From positions 1,748,501 to 1,812,500 of the forward strand of contig JAFBJZ010000850.1 in the NCBI GenBank assembly GCA_016785225.1: a stretch of DNA of 64,000 bases, read 5' to 3'. Every line of letters begins with the position of its first letter. Within the stretch, counting starts at the first letter, position 1. The notes under the pieces are model-generated. The model worked only from the letters and a program-made list of their open reading frames with translations, ran no database searches and was not told the origin of the DNA. Shown piece after piece: positions 48,391 to 61,050 of this stretch. The position numbers and the translations under genes were made by a program. The stretch is from Psettodes erumei (taxonomy: Eukaryota; Chordata; Actinopteri; Pleuronectiformes; Psettodidae).

Positions 48391-51300
48391 AGCGGAGAGA
48401 TTAAAAACTTAAGATGAGAGTTGCAGAAGTCTCCTCGTTCAAATACGCACTTGAATGCAGGCAGCGGCCCCACAGTTGATCATGTAGTGTTTCGCTGCCG
48501 CATCTATATTTCAAGTCCCCTCCGTGTTTGGGAGAGACGGATAGAAAGGGACAGAGAAATGGACGCAGAGACGGCTCGAGACAACGACTGGGAGACAGGA
48601 AAAACACAGACAGAGATGGAGCGAGATGAGATCACGGAGGAGATATGGGGACAGAGAGGGAGAGGGAGAGATGGAGAGAGAAAGATATCCAGGCAGAGGG
48701 AACAACCTCCCTAAGCGCTGATGGTGCTGATGAATATTGGAGGAGAGGGCTGTGGAGGAGGAGGAGGAGGAGGAGAGAGAGAGAAAGACGGAAGGAGAGA
48801 CATCAGCACTGAGGAAATATGCTCCTTTGTTATGTCTTAATGGGAACTGTCAGAGCTGGAGAGAAAAAGGTCAACCCAGGAAGCCGGTGCTGGCAGCAGA
48901 TATCAAACCACGCACACCGATCAAAAGCACACATGCAAAGTGTAGGAGGTGAGTGACGGTAAAGAAACAAGGTGTAGTCTGTATTTATCCACTCACATTA
49001 AATCCAACAGCTGCGGTGCTCATCCAAGAATAATTTATATATAAGTACTGACAGAAACTACCTGATTTCCATGAACTCTTCTTGTGGGGATGTTGGATTT
49101 TAGAAATGATAGTGGGCTTTCTTTAATCTTCCTCGCCGTATATAAAATATCTACCCATCATCTATCTACATGTAAAATGTTCTTTGTTTTTAAGGAATAC
49201 TCGCCCTTCTGCAGCAAACTAAAAAATCGAGTCAATAACTTATCTTGTTTTGAATTGCTTGAACAAGTGGACTTCATTCTAAGTCCCTTTCACATCTAAA
49301 AGGAAAAAAAAAGAAAGAGAGCGCTGCTTTGGCTGAGAGGATTTAGAAACCAGATCAAGAGGCGGCCTTATGGTCAAAAATTTGCAGCTTTGTGGCAAAA
49401 CAGGGATAAGAAAAGTATTTATCCTCTGAAATGATTTTTTCAAAGATATTCGTGTTGCTTTGTGTTGGGTATTTCATTTAGAAGCACACACATCTATTGC
49501 AGCTGCACTGATATTTTAGAGGAGAGGGAGTCACCTTGGATTTATTTGAATTCCCATATTGCCATCTTTAGTTTTATATTTTTTAAAAAGCCCTAAGACG
49601 GTGAGAATCTGACACTCTGGCTATTTGCTTTGAAAGCAGCAGCCTTTTAGTGGGAGCTGGTCTCATTAATTATAAAAACTGCTGGGCCTCTGGATTTAAC
49701 AGCCCCGGCTTCGCGGTTGGAAACATTGTTGTAACCACAGTTTTGCAGATGTAAATGCGTTGGCTTGTCTGGATTTTTACTAGAACAGTGAATTACTCTT
49801 TCTCCTCCGCACTGTCCTGTCAGCAAGAGGGCTGCTCTATCTGAAAAAGCCGACTCTGTCCACTGACTGTGAACTTATCGGCCGACGCTATCTAATAATA
49901 TCACGCTCGTCTCGGGGTGAAAGAAAAAGCTTCCGGCCAGTGTCAAAACCTTATGTCCTCTTGCTTGCATGAGTGTGTGCCCACGCGTTGTAAGATGAAA
50001 AAAGAAAGAATCCCCACAAAACGCTCCTCTGGCCCTTTTTTAAAAAAATGTAGGCGTTGGTACAATGCAGAGAAAAGGTTAGGATTGCATTTATCCATTT
50101 AGCTGACAGGCTGAAGTTCAGGGCGACAGGAGAGGAATTGAAAGGAAGTCTGGGGCAGATGTCCGCACGAGAGCACGGCGCAGACCTCCACAGAAAACAG
50201 CTCAGTCTGTCTTTTCATCGTACAGTGGATGGTACCAATTACGCGTGCAACGGCCGTATGAGTTATTGATGTACAGTTTCTTTCTGCTCATTTGTTGTTG
50301 ATTTTTTTTTTGCCAACAGGTCAACCTGTCATTGAACCCCACCTGCGGCAGGTGCAATGTGGTTTCAGTCATGTGTGGTCTGTCACGGGCGCTCAAATAT
50401 TCGCACACCTGTCTATCAGTTACATTAAACTTGAACTGTGGGCATATACTTTACATCAGCATGCATCTAACAGCCAGATTATGTACGGCCGTCTCTGTGG
50501 CAAACTTGGCCTTGCACATGACTCCGCCCCTTGAGGCTGACAGTGGACACCTGTCCTCCGGCCTCCCTCCCATCCTGTCTCTCTGCCACCTGTTTGTTTC
50601 AAATGGATTTTCTGGTTGGATTTCAGCATTGAAAAAACAAAGTTCCATTAGTGACTGTAGATGCACTGCAGATATAATGCATTTGCAGATGTATCTCTTA
50701 CCCCCTCCAGAAGTGGATTAGATTAGTGTAACCTAAGTGCATCTCGGCTGCCTTCAAAAACGGATTTTATGTGATTTTTTTTTTCCATTCCAAATATAAA
50801 TTCAGCTAATTCCCTGAGGAAGGCGGCTCGTGTATCATGTTTGTGTGCAGCGGCACAGCTCGCCTGGAGTCAGGGGCTGTGTGCACACATACGCCTTTAA
50901 CAAACAGACATGATTTGATCATGCATTATTAAAGGGGTATCAAACAGATGAGCTATCGCTCCCAAAATAACAACCGGGCCCTCCTCGGTGCTGGCCGCTC
51001 ACAGACCACTCTGTTTACAGTAGAAATTGAAGCCCCTGAAATTTCGACGTGCGTCTTTTGCTTTTGTTTGAACATCGCCGGGTCTGAATCTTTCTACTTC
51101 TCAGTATGGGCTTGAACGGGCAGTGCTGTTTGGCCGCGTATAAAATATTGACCAGTTGGTGAAATACGAACTGTGTGTGCTGAGGTTTTCTGTGCATCAC
51201 AAGAGGGGGGGGTCGAATAAATATCCCGAAACCAACCGCAGATATAAAGCAAGAAAAACTCATCTTCTCTGGGGAACGCCGTAGGTGTTTTGTGTGATCA

Positions 51301-51634
51301 CGTGTTTTCTGAAAGCTTGATAAGAAACCTGATGTTCCAGGTAAACAGTGAATCCCCACAACATAAAATATTACATTTTAAGGTGAAGACGAGTTTCAGT
51401 GTTACCAGGACATGAGTGTAAGTCACTGCCATTTCCTCTGAAGTCACGGAGACGCGAGTGTGTGTGTCGTGCTGACCATCCCCCGCGGGGCTACACAGCT
51501 TTGTCATCCTTATTCATCTTCCACTTTCATCACTTTTTCTCACTCTTTCTGCATATTCATGCCCCTCAGCTCTGTTTCTCCATCCTTCTCTGTCTCTCTC
51601 TCTCTTTTCTCATGCAGTGTGTTTTTCCCCTCCC

Positions 51635-51660
51635 CTCTCTCTCTCTCTCTCTCTCTCTCC
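51635..51660. repeat. (CT)n microsatellite
   Basis: About 13 CT units in a longer C/T-rich stretch from 51500. Confidence 0.9.
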
Positions 51661-51738
51661 ATCCCTTTGTTTCATTCTCTAAAACAAATCTATATCATGT
51701 CAATGTGGTGGTGTAACTTTGCCCTGAGGCAGAGCACC

Positions 51739-51757
51739 ACACACACACACACACACT
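51739..51757. repeat. short (CA)n tract
   Basis: Nine CA units, about 80 bases after the CT tract. Confidence 0.85.
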
Positions 51758-54700
51758 GCACCGTAAAATTCTGTTCTCCTGTGTAGCTCGCTGGCCCTGT
51801 TTATAGGCGTTTATACGACGCGCGCGCCTCTCTCTGACAAAGCTACTGCGTGAACTTTTGCGGTGTGATCGTTTGGAAACGTCGATGCGTTTCGTCAGAA
51901 ATACCGATGCCGAACTTGACGCACGTGGTCCGCCTCACACCGCTTCTGTCCGCACGCACCGATCATTCACATTTTCACTTCCCGGCTGTAAGCAATAATC
52001 ATCATGTGCTCGCACTTGCAGATGTCATGGCTGATTGTGCACGCAGCCCAGGCCCATAACAGTCCGACGCAACCACAGCATCCACAATGACTTCACACAA
52101 AACAAACTGAGCTTCGTGACTACAGGATTTCATTTGGGGCTCTGGTACTGTTCAGTATGCGTGGACATTATTGTCAGTTCCTCCACATACTTCATATAAA
52201 CACACAACTTGGTTCACAAGCCAGTGGTTTGTTTTCACTCCCCAAGGTTTCATATGTTAGGGCACGGTGATCAGCGAAGCGAGCCACCTGAAACCTGAAA
52301 GAGGGAGTTGTGGGTTCTGAGTTTGGCGAGCAGAACTTTTTCGCTTCATCCCATTGACGCACACAGTCTCAAGTGTTTGTGTTTGTGTTGGTGCATGCTC
52401 AGCAGTTGTGGCGAGCATCTGAAAGCGCATGCGGGCATAACAACACATGTTCCCACAGGCAGCACAGTGGGTATAAACACATCAGGCATTGTGACATTAA
52501 TCTATATGCATATTTTTGCGCACACAGATGCACAGTGTGTACCCAAATTGTGCATGTCTAATGAGCAGTCACTTTGTGTTCTTCTTTTCATGAAATCAAC
52601 AAAAGTGAAGCTCAGAGGAGGTTTGAGTAGTTTCCCCTTTGATTCTGCAGCACTACTGATGCGGGGGATGTGTATCTGCATCTGTGTGCGTGTGTGTTGT
52701 GTTTCTTGCTGAGTAGGAACGGGCAGTTGATCTCCTGTTGAAAAGCGATGCAGCGTGTCGCTGTGCGTCAGCGTTCCAGTGTTGTGTGCAGTGTGAGGTT
52801 CCACGCAGGGAGGTGGGATCATTTTCCAGACACGACAACAGATTTCGAAATATTTAACACTTTTAACCAGATCAACACCACTGGGAGTTAAAGGGTCTTT
52901 CACACTGAGCTGCTCGAGTGCAGAGGCAATTTAAAAGATGGTAATTAATGCTTGGCTAAAAATATCATCATAACTGAGGAGGGTTTTTTTGTATCCACTT
53001 GTGTGTGCATGTGTAATGGTTTGTTGTTGTTATTTTTTACAAGTTTTTCAGCCCAAATGAATCTCCCACATCATGAGAAATGGAAGCCTCCCAAAACCAT
53101 CAACGCCCCGACCAAGCAGATGGAGAGTGCGTGCCGCATGACTGCACTCAGCTGCCGTTAACCTCACAACAGCGCCGTGTTTTTGTGCGCTCCCCTCCGA
53201 GACCCCCACCAAGTTTTCTACAGGCAGCGCGTCAAGTTTGATAAAAGGCGCAGTGTCGCTGCAGAGAGCTGAAGTCGGACGTGCCGCTGGGTCATCCACC
53301 GCTAAGAGCTTACAAAGCCATTTTTCAGTGCGCCACCGCTCCTTATCTAGACTTGCTCAGGATACCTGTCGGCTGTGATGATGTAAGCTTCACACTCCAG
53401 CTTCACTTCACCTCGTGATGTTGCAACTGAGTTGCAAAACTTTGTCTGTACCTCTGCAGCTGTGTGCGCGTTTTGCCTGCGGCTCAGTCTTCTGCACCGA
53501 TAGAAGGTTTGATTGAGGATTAATGATGAAAATAGCTTTGGCCGCTCCCAGGTGTGCGCGTGTGCTATTTAAACTCTGCTGCCTGTAAAAAGGTGAGTCA
53601 TCACCTTCAGAGTCCTCCACTTCAGTCTCTGTCCTGCAGCACTGTCCTTCTTCGTGCTGCTTTGTGATTTCGGTACTTTTTACAAATTCTTTACCTTATC
53701 TTTGATTAGTTCCTGTGGTGGAACTTTATTTTTAGGAAGAGATCTTATCATATCAAAGGGTGTAAATTATGAAACTGTTCCCCATTGCATAATACGTAAT
53801 CATCTGATATTTCACCTTTTACTAACACATAACCACATGGCTGTGTAATATTTGCTAGTTGTCTCTTTGAAACAAGATGTATCTTTTCTCCTGCATAAAA
53901 TGGTTCTATTAACACACTAAGAGAATATGAAAGGTTTGATGGTTTAGTAGGTGTGGACCATTTATCTGGCGTTTTGGGTTTGAGTTTGATTTATACTTTG
54001 TCCCAACTTATCTTTTTTTTGTCCCCTCGTCTGCTCCCCTGTCACTAAACCGCAAAACGTAGAACTCAACACAAATTTGATGAATAGTAAGTTCTGTCTG
54101 CATGTAGCCTGTACTAAGGGTCATTAAATATCTCATGTAATTTTTCAGTGGCTTAAAGCCTTGCAGTTAATTGCAAAAATTCAGCACACACAACCTGACC
54201 CAAACTCAGTGTGTCAGATGCAGTCCTGGGGCGAATCCCGGTTTCAGGGGGAAATGTCAAACTCCAGTAAAGATGATGTGTAGAATCTGCTGACGCTGCT
54301 TTCTGCTGGACGCGGGGATTCCACTGTGGACACCGGTGACAGGACAATGCAGCGTGTGTGCGGCTGAAGTGAGAAATATCATCTTAATCGTATGGGCGGT
54401 CAGCTCTGTAAAGAGGCCCCACCCCCGCTTGCCCCCAGCCCACCCCCTCCGGCGATGTCCTCGGATACAACTCTGCCCTATCTGCGCTCCAATGTGTCCT
54501 GACATCTGCACTTTCAACAGTCCTCATGGCAGTGTTTTTTTTAGTTTCACACAGATGGCTAAAAATAACCCGCGGGATACTCCGGGAGGGGACGCACAGC
54601 TGCGAGGGGCACTTGACTGAACTGTTGGGGTGTGTGTGAGTGTGTGCACACGCGTGCATTTTGCATGTAGCGTTGCGCCCGCTCACACTTGTAAACTGGC

Positions 54701-57572
54701 GTTCATGCGTTCATGTGTTCATGTTTGGATACCGATTTCGATCCAGACACATATATTTTTTACCTGTGAATGCAGCAGTGGACCAATGGAGGTGATCCTG
54801 ATCAGAAAACCACAAAGCACAGAGCCTGAAGCAAAAGAAGGGGCACCATGAAGCTGGACATGACAGCAACTGTGACTTTAACATATAAAACTTATTTTCG
54901 TCTGCACGCTGTCACATTTTCCATCACAAGAGGTTGATAATCAAGACAAACACCCTGGCTCTTCATGTCCTGTAGAACCCTCCTGAGTCTTTGGCATGCC
55001 AGCGACTTGAAGCTGCATCAAGTGCAACTAAAAATATGGTTTCACAGATTTGGGGTAAACACAGCTGGGGGTCCTGACTGCATTTCAGATGCAGCTAATT
55101 GAAACTGCGAAAGGTTCCCACGGCTGCTAACACTGATCAACCCCTCAGATGTTCCGTTTAATGAGGACTACAGATGCACGAAGACCCCATGAAACTCTGC
55201 TGAGCTTTAACCCGACTAACAAACTCCAGTCTGAAGTTGTTGCATTTGGTAAATTACAGGGGGAAAAAGCTGGAGGTTGTTTAAGGAGATTGTTGGTTGT
55301 GTGGCTAAGGAAAGAAGAAAGTGAGTAGGCGGTTTTCTGGCTGAAGAGGTCAGTACGCCCACACTACAGTACTACAGTATATACACAAACCTGTTTCTGC
55401 CCCAGAGTACCCAACATTGTTGTGCTGTTGTGCAGTCAGGTCAATTTACCTGAGTATTTATAGAATTCCCTAACCACAAAACACTAGATAAGAAATGCCA
55501 GCTTATGTTTCTTTTTTTTGTCTAGACAGCTTTTTGGCAAGCTCAGCATTATATTTAAATGCCAGATATGCGACTGAAGTTGTTTTTTCTTTTCCTTACA
55601 AGTGTCCTGTGCTATTAAAGAGGCAAACTGAGGTCAACCAGTCAGTCACGGGAAACTAACATGAAGGGAACGTGAAATTATGTGGAAAACCTGAACTGTA
55701 ACTCTTCCCATCGTAAGTCTCTTTGGATTTTTTAATGAGGCAGAAGAAAGATGTGGCAGGTCAAGGTTAGGGAAGAAATAAACGGGGACAAGAGAAAAAA
55801 ATGGGATAAAGAGCAAAAGCTAAATGGATTGAAGTGAAAAAAAATGCAGGAGTGAGAGGAGATGAAGGAGAGTGTGTGCTGTCAGAGTACGGTCTTTTAT
55901 TGCATCTCATACTGGATGGTTAGTTTTACCCATGATTAGCATCACTTCCCCATTTTATGATTATGGGTTTCTATCTCTGTGTTAAATTCTGCACACGCTC
56001 TTTCTCTGCAGTGTGTGTTGGAAGCCCCGCAGTCTGCTGTACTTGTCGTGCTTCTCTGACTGAACGCAGGTCAGCTGTATCCACGTACAAATGTTTCTAC
56101 TGGCAAAGTTTCCCTGCCGCACACTGTGCTCCAGCAGAATACATGCAGGATTGGAAGACATTTGCACAAACAATTTTTGGTAGTTCTGATCCAAGCGACA
56201 AGCAGAGTTGGCAAACAGGAAACAGGATGGGAACTGGGGCCAATTATGAGAAATCACCGCTTTATTTTAAAATGTATTCTGTCTACTGTCAGTTAGAACT
56301 GGGGGGCTGTGCACTAACAAGACTGCAATTCCCGCACAGTTCATTTTTTTGTGAAAGTAAACCCTTTCAAATTAAAAATTGGAAGTCAGCGATTTCATCT
56401 CACAGTCAGTGTTTTGTTTGAAATCCAATGTGTTGGACACAACAGCATCACAAAAAACTCTTCCAGTAGTTTCTGACTGCTGCGTAAACGCACACTGCGG
56501 CTGTAAGGCCTTACGGCATAATGTGGTTATCTTTTTAGAGACTGAGGCCGTAATTGATAGTGTTCATGATTTTTACACAAGTGATAAGTCTTGCTTTGCA
56601 GCAGCCATATTTACTTGAGTACATTATTTCTCCATCGCTGTTTGTTGGTGCATACACACACAGAATGCTATTATGTGAGTTAAGTACACAGTGCTGAAAG
56701 TCAGTCAGGGGTCACCTCTGCATTTGTCACTTCTGTTTTTTTCCCTTCTGTGTGATTGTATTAGGCAGAGACACGGGGCGGGCTGCGCTAATGCCTCCTT
56801 ACACTGATTCACTCCTGCTCTCATCCAGGCCGAGCACAGCGCAGACGCTGGAATACATTACCGCCAGTAAAGATGTTTAGAAGTGCACTGTAATACCCTG
56901 GATTTCATTCCCAGTGTGTGTGTTTGTGCTTTAGTGTGTTTGCACACATGTGAGGCAGAGGATGGAGGAGCGGGGTCTCGCCGCGCGTGGGGAATGTGCT
57001 TACGTGCTGCTTCTCATGACACGTGAACCAAAGCCCTTGTGTCAGAGTTGCTTATGCAAAGAAATAGAGGATGTGACCGGAGTCCTTGCTGCTAATTGTG
57101 TGTGCGCACACGCGTAACCATGTGTGGAAGCTTACTGTATGAGCTTATGTAGACCCCAATCTGCATTGTTGTGCGTTTGGATAACGGCTCTGTGTGTGTG
57201 TGTGCACGTGCGTGCCCGGGAGGGTGACCTTAAGAGAGTCGGTGCATTCAGAACAGTGCTCATCCTCTTCAGCGGACACTGACTCCATCGCTCTAATTGC
57301 TGTTGTTGTAGCTACTGTGTAGGCACACTGAAGTCAATCTATATTTCATGGAGCTGCTGTACTGTACATGCTGTGTGCAGATATGTGTGCAGATATGTGT
57401 GCAAAGTTTGCGCGCTCATTTTCCATTTTCCCCCTCAAACTAGTTCTTTATGCACAGTGGCAAATCTTTACCCCAACTCTTTTTCTCTTCTTCGCCTCTG
57501 CTTCTTTTCCGTCTTCTTTCAATCCAACGTCTGGTTGAATTAACCCCCGCCCCCATCTTTCCCTCTACCCAG

Positions 57573-57752
57573 GTGCTGTCTCTGGGTGCAGATGTGTTAC
57601 CAGAGTACAAGCTCCAAGCTCCTCGCATCCACAAGTGGACGGTGTTGCACTACAGCCCCTTCAAGGCGGTGTGGGACTGGCTCATCCTGCTGCTGGTCAT
57701 CTACACGGCCATCCTGACGCCCTACTCAGCTGCATTCCTCCTCAATGACCAG
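57573..57752 (+). CDS. kcnh6: ERG potassium channel, S1 exon (first exon common to all isoforms)
   Basis: 60 codons, phase 0 at both ends, from VLSLGADVLPEYKLQAPRIH to TPYSAAFLLNDQ. It codes for the segment joining the N-terminal domain to the membrane, then S1 (WDWLILLLVIYTAILTP) and the start of the S1-S2 linker. The residues are nearly identical to vertebrate ERG channels; AFLLNDQ resembles KCNH6/KCNH7 more than the KCNH2 AFLLKE. The acceptor is TCTACCCAG and the donor GTGGGC. In known ERG genes, this exon receives either the PAS-containing 1a N-terminus or the short 1b one; here the phase fits the exon at 23853-23984. The protein would act in the plasma membrane as one quarter of a tetrameric voltage-gated K+ channel. 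Confidence 0.97.
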
Positions 57753-58453
57753 GTGGGCTCTCAGACAGGGATGGGATCATTACACAGCTACTCCAAATTT
57801 CTACTGAACACAACTCAGTAATTTAAAAACAAATATTTTAGTCCACTAAAATTATATATTATTTTATCTGCACTTGCACATTTTTTTTCTGATATGCAAC
57901 ATAATCTCATCACAAAGTTTTCTAGCAAAATATCCAATTCTGCTTTTCCAGATAAACTTTTCAGTTCATTCCAATTCACTTTTAGTATCAGTGGCTAACC
58001 TGACTAACACTTCCTACAGTAATTTATGTTCACCTCCGCAAACACTTTTATCATGTAGCTCATAGCACATATATGTAGCATCAACCACAGCAAATGAGCG
58101 GAGCAGGACATGAGAATATAGTGAGAATACACTTTGCGTGACCAAACATCTCCTGCAAAACACTGATAAACAGGGAGGACATTACACACAGAGGATTTCC
58201 ATGGCACTGGAATTTCAGAATAAATAAATGGAGATGGGGAACAATCTTAGGACAGTGTGTGTTCCTTGTTTTCCTGTCACCTCTTCATGTTTTATCTACA
58301 GGAGTATGCAAATTATCTTTAAACCCTTAATGTGAATCTAAAAGAGGTAGTCACACAGAGCTCCTCTATTTTTAGAGCATTAGATTATAATTCTCCTCTC
58401 CTGCCTTCCCAAATTTCCTCTATCCTTTCTGTACTCCCCTCCTCTCCTCGCAG
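57753..58453 (+). other. kcnh6: intron, 701 bases
   Basis: Donor GTGGGC, acceptor CTCCTCGCAG, phase 0. AT-rich with no repeat of note and no extra exon seen. Confidence 0.85.
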
Positions 58454-58557
58454 GAAGAGGCAGCCATGCAGAAGTGTGGTTACTCCTGCTCTCCTCTTAA
58501 CGTGGTGGACCTCATCGTGGACATCATGTTCATTATTGACATCCTCATCAACTTCAG
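58454..58557 (+). CDS. kcnh6: ERG potassium channel, S2 exon
   Basis: 104 nt reading EEAAMQKCGYSCSPLNVVDL and IVDIMFIIDILINF plus two bases of an Arg codon. It covers the S1-S2 linker with its paired cysteines and S2. S2 holds acidic residues four apart in VVDLIVD, which in ERG1 (D456, D460) pair with S4 charges and bind divalent ions. CSPLNVVDL is as in KCNH7 and KCNH6-type genes, unlike KCNH2 CQPLAVVDL. The donor GTCTGA is a weak match to consensus, but the reading frame, acceptor and family alignment fix it. Confidence 0.96.
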
Positions 58558-58747
58558 GTCTGACCCTGAGGGACATGAATAAACGCTGGCAGTGGTAGCA
58601 GCCGAGTTATTCACTGTATTTGAAGCAGTGCATTATAAATGTAATATTACTGAAATATGAAGTGTTGGTCACAGTCGTAGCAGTCAAAAGCCTTAGGATA
58701 CCAGTTAACCTGAGCTCCTGTGATGTTATCGGCCCTCTTCCTCTCAG
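58558..58747 (+). other. kcnh6: intron, 190 bases
   Basis: Donor GTCTGA (weak), acceptor TTCCTCTCAG; it splits an AGG codon as AG/G. Confidence 0.85.
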
Positions 58748-58886
58748 GACGACGTACGTGAACTCTAACGATGAAGTGGTGAGTCACCCGGTGCGTATCG
58801 CCGTCCACTACTTCAAAGGCTGGTTCCTCATCGACATGGTGGCTGCAATTCCCTTCGACCTGCTCATCTATCGCAGCGGAGAGGAG
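58748..58886 (+). CDS. kcnh6: ERG potassium channel, S2-S3 linker and S3 exon
   Basis: 139 nt completing the Arg codon and reading TTYVNSNDEVVSHPVRIAVH, then S3 (YFKGWFLIDMVAAIPFDLLI) and YRSGEE. Two S3 aspartates (FLID and PFD, D501 and D509 in ERG1) are conserved. YRSGEE leading into TTT in the next exon is like KCNH6 (FRTGSDETTT) and two residues longer than KCNH2 (FGSGSEE then LIG). The donor GTACAT is non-optimal. Phase 0 at the 3' end. Confidence 0.96.
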
Positions 58887-60488
58887 GTACATCAGGAGGG
58901 GGGGAAGCCTTCAGACAGGACACACACACTGTCCCACTGTTGCACCTATTAAATCACTTTCCTTATGAATGTACCGATACTGATGAAATGCAGTATTGTA
59001 TAGTTTTCAATGGCAGGGTATTGCGGTACATTTCCAGTATCGTTTGCGCAAAGCTGCCAGTGTCTTTATCTAATGGAATAAAGAGAAGAAAAACAAAGAA
59101 GGAAGAGAAGCAGGGAGGAGACAGGGAGGTGGAGGGATGGGAATTAAAAGGAAGAGGAGGAAGATGAAGAAGATGGAGAGAGGCAGCGGTGGTTCAGTCT
59201 TTGGTTTATAATTTAATTGTCTCCATGGGGATGTCGATTTGCACTCAGCTGTGGTGGAGCATCAAAATAAAACATGTCTAACTTAAGCACACAGTGCAGT
59301 GCAAACTATTAACCAATCAATGAGTAACTTTAATAATCAATTTTAATAATGGATCAATCATTTAAGTCATTTCCTCCTGCAGGTTTAACATAAACTTTCT
59401 GTTTTAAAAGTCTCATTTCTTATTTTTTTAAACTTCAGAAACCTCCAGAGTCACAGAAAATGTTACGCAGCCGTTATCGCAGACTGAGTAGTGCTCCTTT
59501 GTGTCTAGTAAACTGAACTTCTTGAATAAAATCAGTGGATCATCCCTTTAATCAATAATGAAACTACTCACTTGTTGCATTCCTAATGCAGTTTATACCA
59601 GAGGGAAACATGCAGTGACACAGTGTAGTGCAGTCCAGTACAAAAGTAGAGCACACACTTCATTGTGGTGCGATGGTTTGCTGAACAACTGACAAGTGAA
59701 GTGATGAGGTGGTTGGAGAGTTTTAGGAGCAAGTTGGTGTCTGGGGGAAAAGGAGGGAGTTAGAGGAAGAGGGAGGAGCTGGAGTCAGCGAGTGAGTGAG
59801 TTGCATTTTGTTCCTCTGTGGATACTCCCCGAAAAACGACGCTGAAAATCAACGAGGCCAAGGTTGATCACTAAATCGCTCCACGCAGCAGCTCATCTGA
59901 GAGTAATTCTATTGACTTATTAAAGTGTATTTGCATCTGTAAGTAATGGGAAGCATGCAAGTAATAAAAAACAATGTTATTTGTTGTAATTAAGCTGCAA
60001 ACCAAGCCCGAAATGATGAATGTGGAAACTCCCCTACATTGAAATGGTGCCTGGGGAAAGCTTTGCCAAGGTTCATTTGGTTGATGCTGTCTGGAAGAGG
60101 CCACTGAGCCAAGAAAGTGGAGATTTTCCTCAGCAGACAACTTGTATTTACTGAGGAGAGCAGGACTCGACTCTCTCCCGGTGCAGCGACCGGCTTGTTA
60201 TTTATTTGTTGTACGGACAGGGAGGGGGCCAGCTGAACACAAGCAGAAAGGAGAGGGAATTGACAGCCCGCAGTAATGAATGGGAGTCAGGATTTACCCC
60301 CTGTCCGGCAGTGAATCACATCAGGGCGAGGCCACGGCTGCACCACCTGTTTGTGCGAATGTGTGTGTGACAGGATGATGGCGGGTGGGGAACACCGTGA
60401 GGCCAAATCAGAGCCAAGGGACTTTGTTTTCTGGCTGTACTTAGACTCACAACGTCTCATCTCTGATTTCCTCTGTCTGTCCCATCAG
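58887..60488 (+). other. kcnh6: intron, 1602 bases
   Basis: Donor GTACAT, acceptor TGTCCCATCAG, phase 0. A purine-rich patch lies at 59080-59185. No further exon recognised. Confidence 0.85.
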
Positions 60489-60643
60489 ACCACCACCCTG
60501 ATCGGTCTTCTGAAAACGGCTCGTCTCCTGCGATTGGTCCGTGTGGCCAGGAAGCTGGATCGCTACTCGGAGTACGGCGCAGCTGTCCTTTTCCTCCTCA
60601 TGTGCACCTTTGCCCTCATCGCCCACTGGCTGGCCTGCATCTG
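60489..60643 (+). CDS. kcnh6: ERG potassium channel, S4 voltage sensor and S5 exon
   Basis: 155 nt reading TTTLIGLLKTARLLRLVRVA, then RKLDRYSEYGAAVLFLLMCT and FALIAHWLACI, plus two bases (TG) of the Trp codon completed in the next exon. S4 has the full set of basic residues (KTARLLRLVRVARK, equivalent to K525, R528, R531, R534, R537 and K538 of ERG1). The S4-S5 linker DRYSEYGAAV is intact. VLFLLMCTF matches KCNH2/KCNH6 and differs from the KCNH7 VLMLLMCIF. The donor is the weak GTACAA. Reading through it gives YNNTIIMRLCVLVSRQI and a stop, that is, a poreless truncation if the 159-base intron is retained. Confidence 0.96.
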
Positions 60644-60802
60644 GTACAATAACACAATAATAATGCGTCTCTGTGTGTTGGTGTCAAGACAAATATGAGC
60701 TCTGTTCATTAAATCCACTTAGTGCGCTTATCTGTGTGTGACCTACTGCAGCAGAAGCATCCCACAATTCCCTGCAGGATAATCACACTGTCGTTTTCCC
60801 AG
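60644..60802 (+). other. kcnh6: short intron, 159 bases
   Basis: Weak donor GTACAATAA, acceptor TCGTTTTCCCAG. It contains an in-frame stop at about 60699. A polypyrimidine tract is visible near the acceptor. Confidence 0.85.
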
Positions 60803-60897
60803 GTATGCCATTGGTAACGTGGAGAAAAGTGGTTCAATTGGCTGGCTCCACACACTGGGGGACCAGCTGGGAAAACACTACAATGACTCTGACCCAG
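60803..60897 (+). CDS. kcnh6: ERG potassium channel, extracellular turret exon
   Basis: 95 nt completing Trp and reading YAIGNVEKSGSIGWLHTLG then DQLGKHYNDSDP plus one base. This is the S5-pore linker with the turret helix (GWLHTLGDQLGK). An N-x-S sequon (NDS) sits where ERG1 has the glycosylation site N598 (NSS). The turret is three residues shorter than human KCNH2 before IGW and one longer after the sequon. SDPVSGPS, formed with the next exon, resembles KCNH6 SDPASGPS. Confidence 0.95.
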
Positions 60898-61050
60898 GTA
60901 CTGAAATGACAATGCTGGTCAGAAACATAATCTAATCTACTACTAATCTCTTATACTTAATCTAGATAAAAGACAAGTGCTCTGTCACCCTGTCAAGCAC
61001 AGGAGCTGTTTTTGTAATACTTGTTCAACCTCTGTAAACTCCTCCACCAG
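60898..61050 (+). other. kcnh6: short intron, 153 bases
   Basis: Donor GTACTG, acceptor CTCCACCAG at 61050. A second in-frame AG acceptor lies six bases downstream (TTTCAG at 61051-61056). Confidence 0.8.

Larger units (their letters stand above)
42109..56950. other. non-coding intron stretch
   Basis: No exon recognised on either strand. It contains GT, CA and CT microsatellites (listed), GA-rich blocks at 45220-45520 and 48530-48790, AT-rich non-repetitive stretches at 49000-49300 and 49560-49770, and a possible degenerate tRNA-like sequence near 43998-44075. The open frames 47386-47598 and 55957-56421 (+) have no recognised relatives. Confidence 0.45.
23985..57572 (+). other. kcnh6: 33.6-kb intron between the 1b-type exon and the S1 exon
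   Basis: It begins with the strong donor GTGAGT at 23985 and ends with the pyrimidine-rich acceptor CTCTACCCAG at 57563-57572. The exons on both sides are phase 0. Inside are microsatellites, a long pyrimidine tract, two transposon relics, CpG-rich blocks and one candidate alternative first exon, listed separately. No internal exon of a known family was recognised on either strand. Confidence 0.75.

Noticed and set aside
55957..56421. 154-codon + strand frame 1.2 kb upstream of the S1 exon
   Set aside because: I checked it as a possible extra ERG exon: no match to the pre-S1 segment, and the family already has a direct join into 57573.
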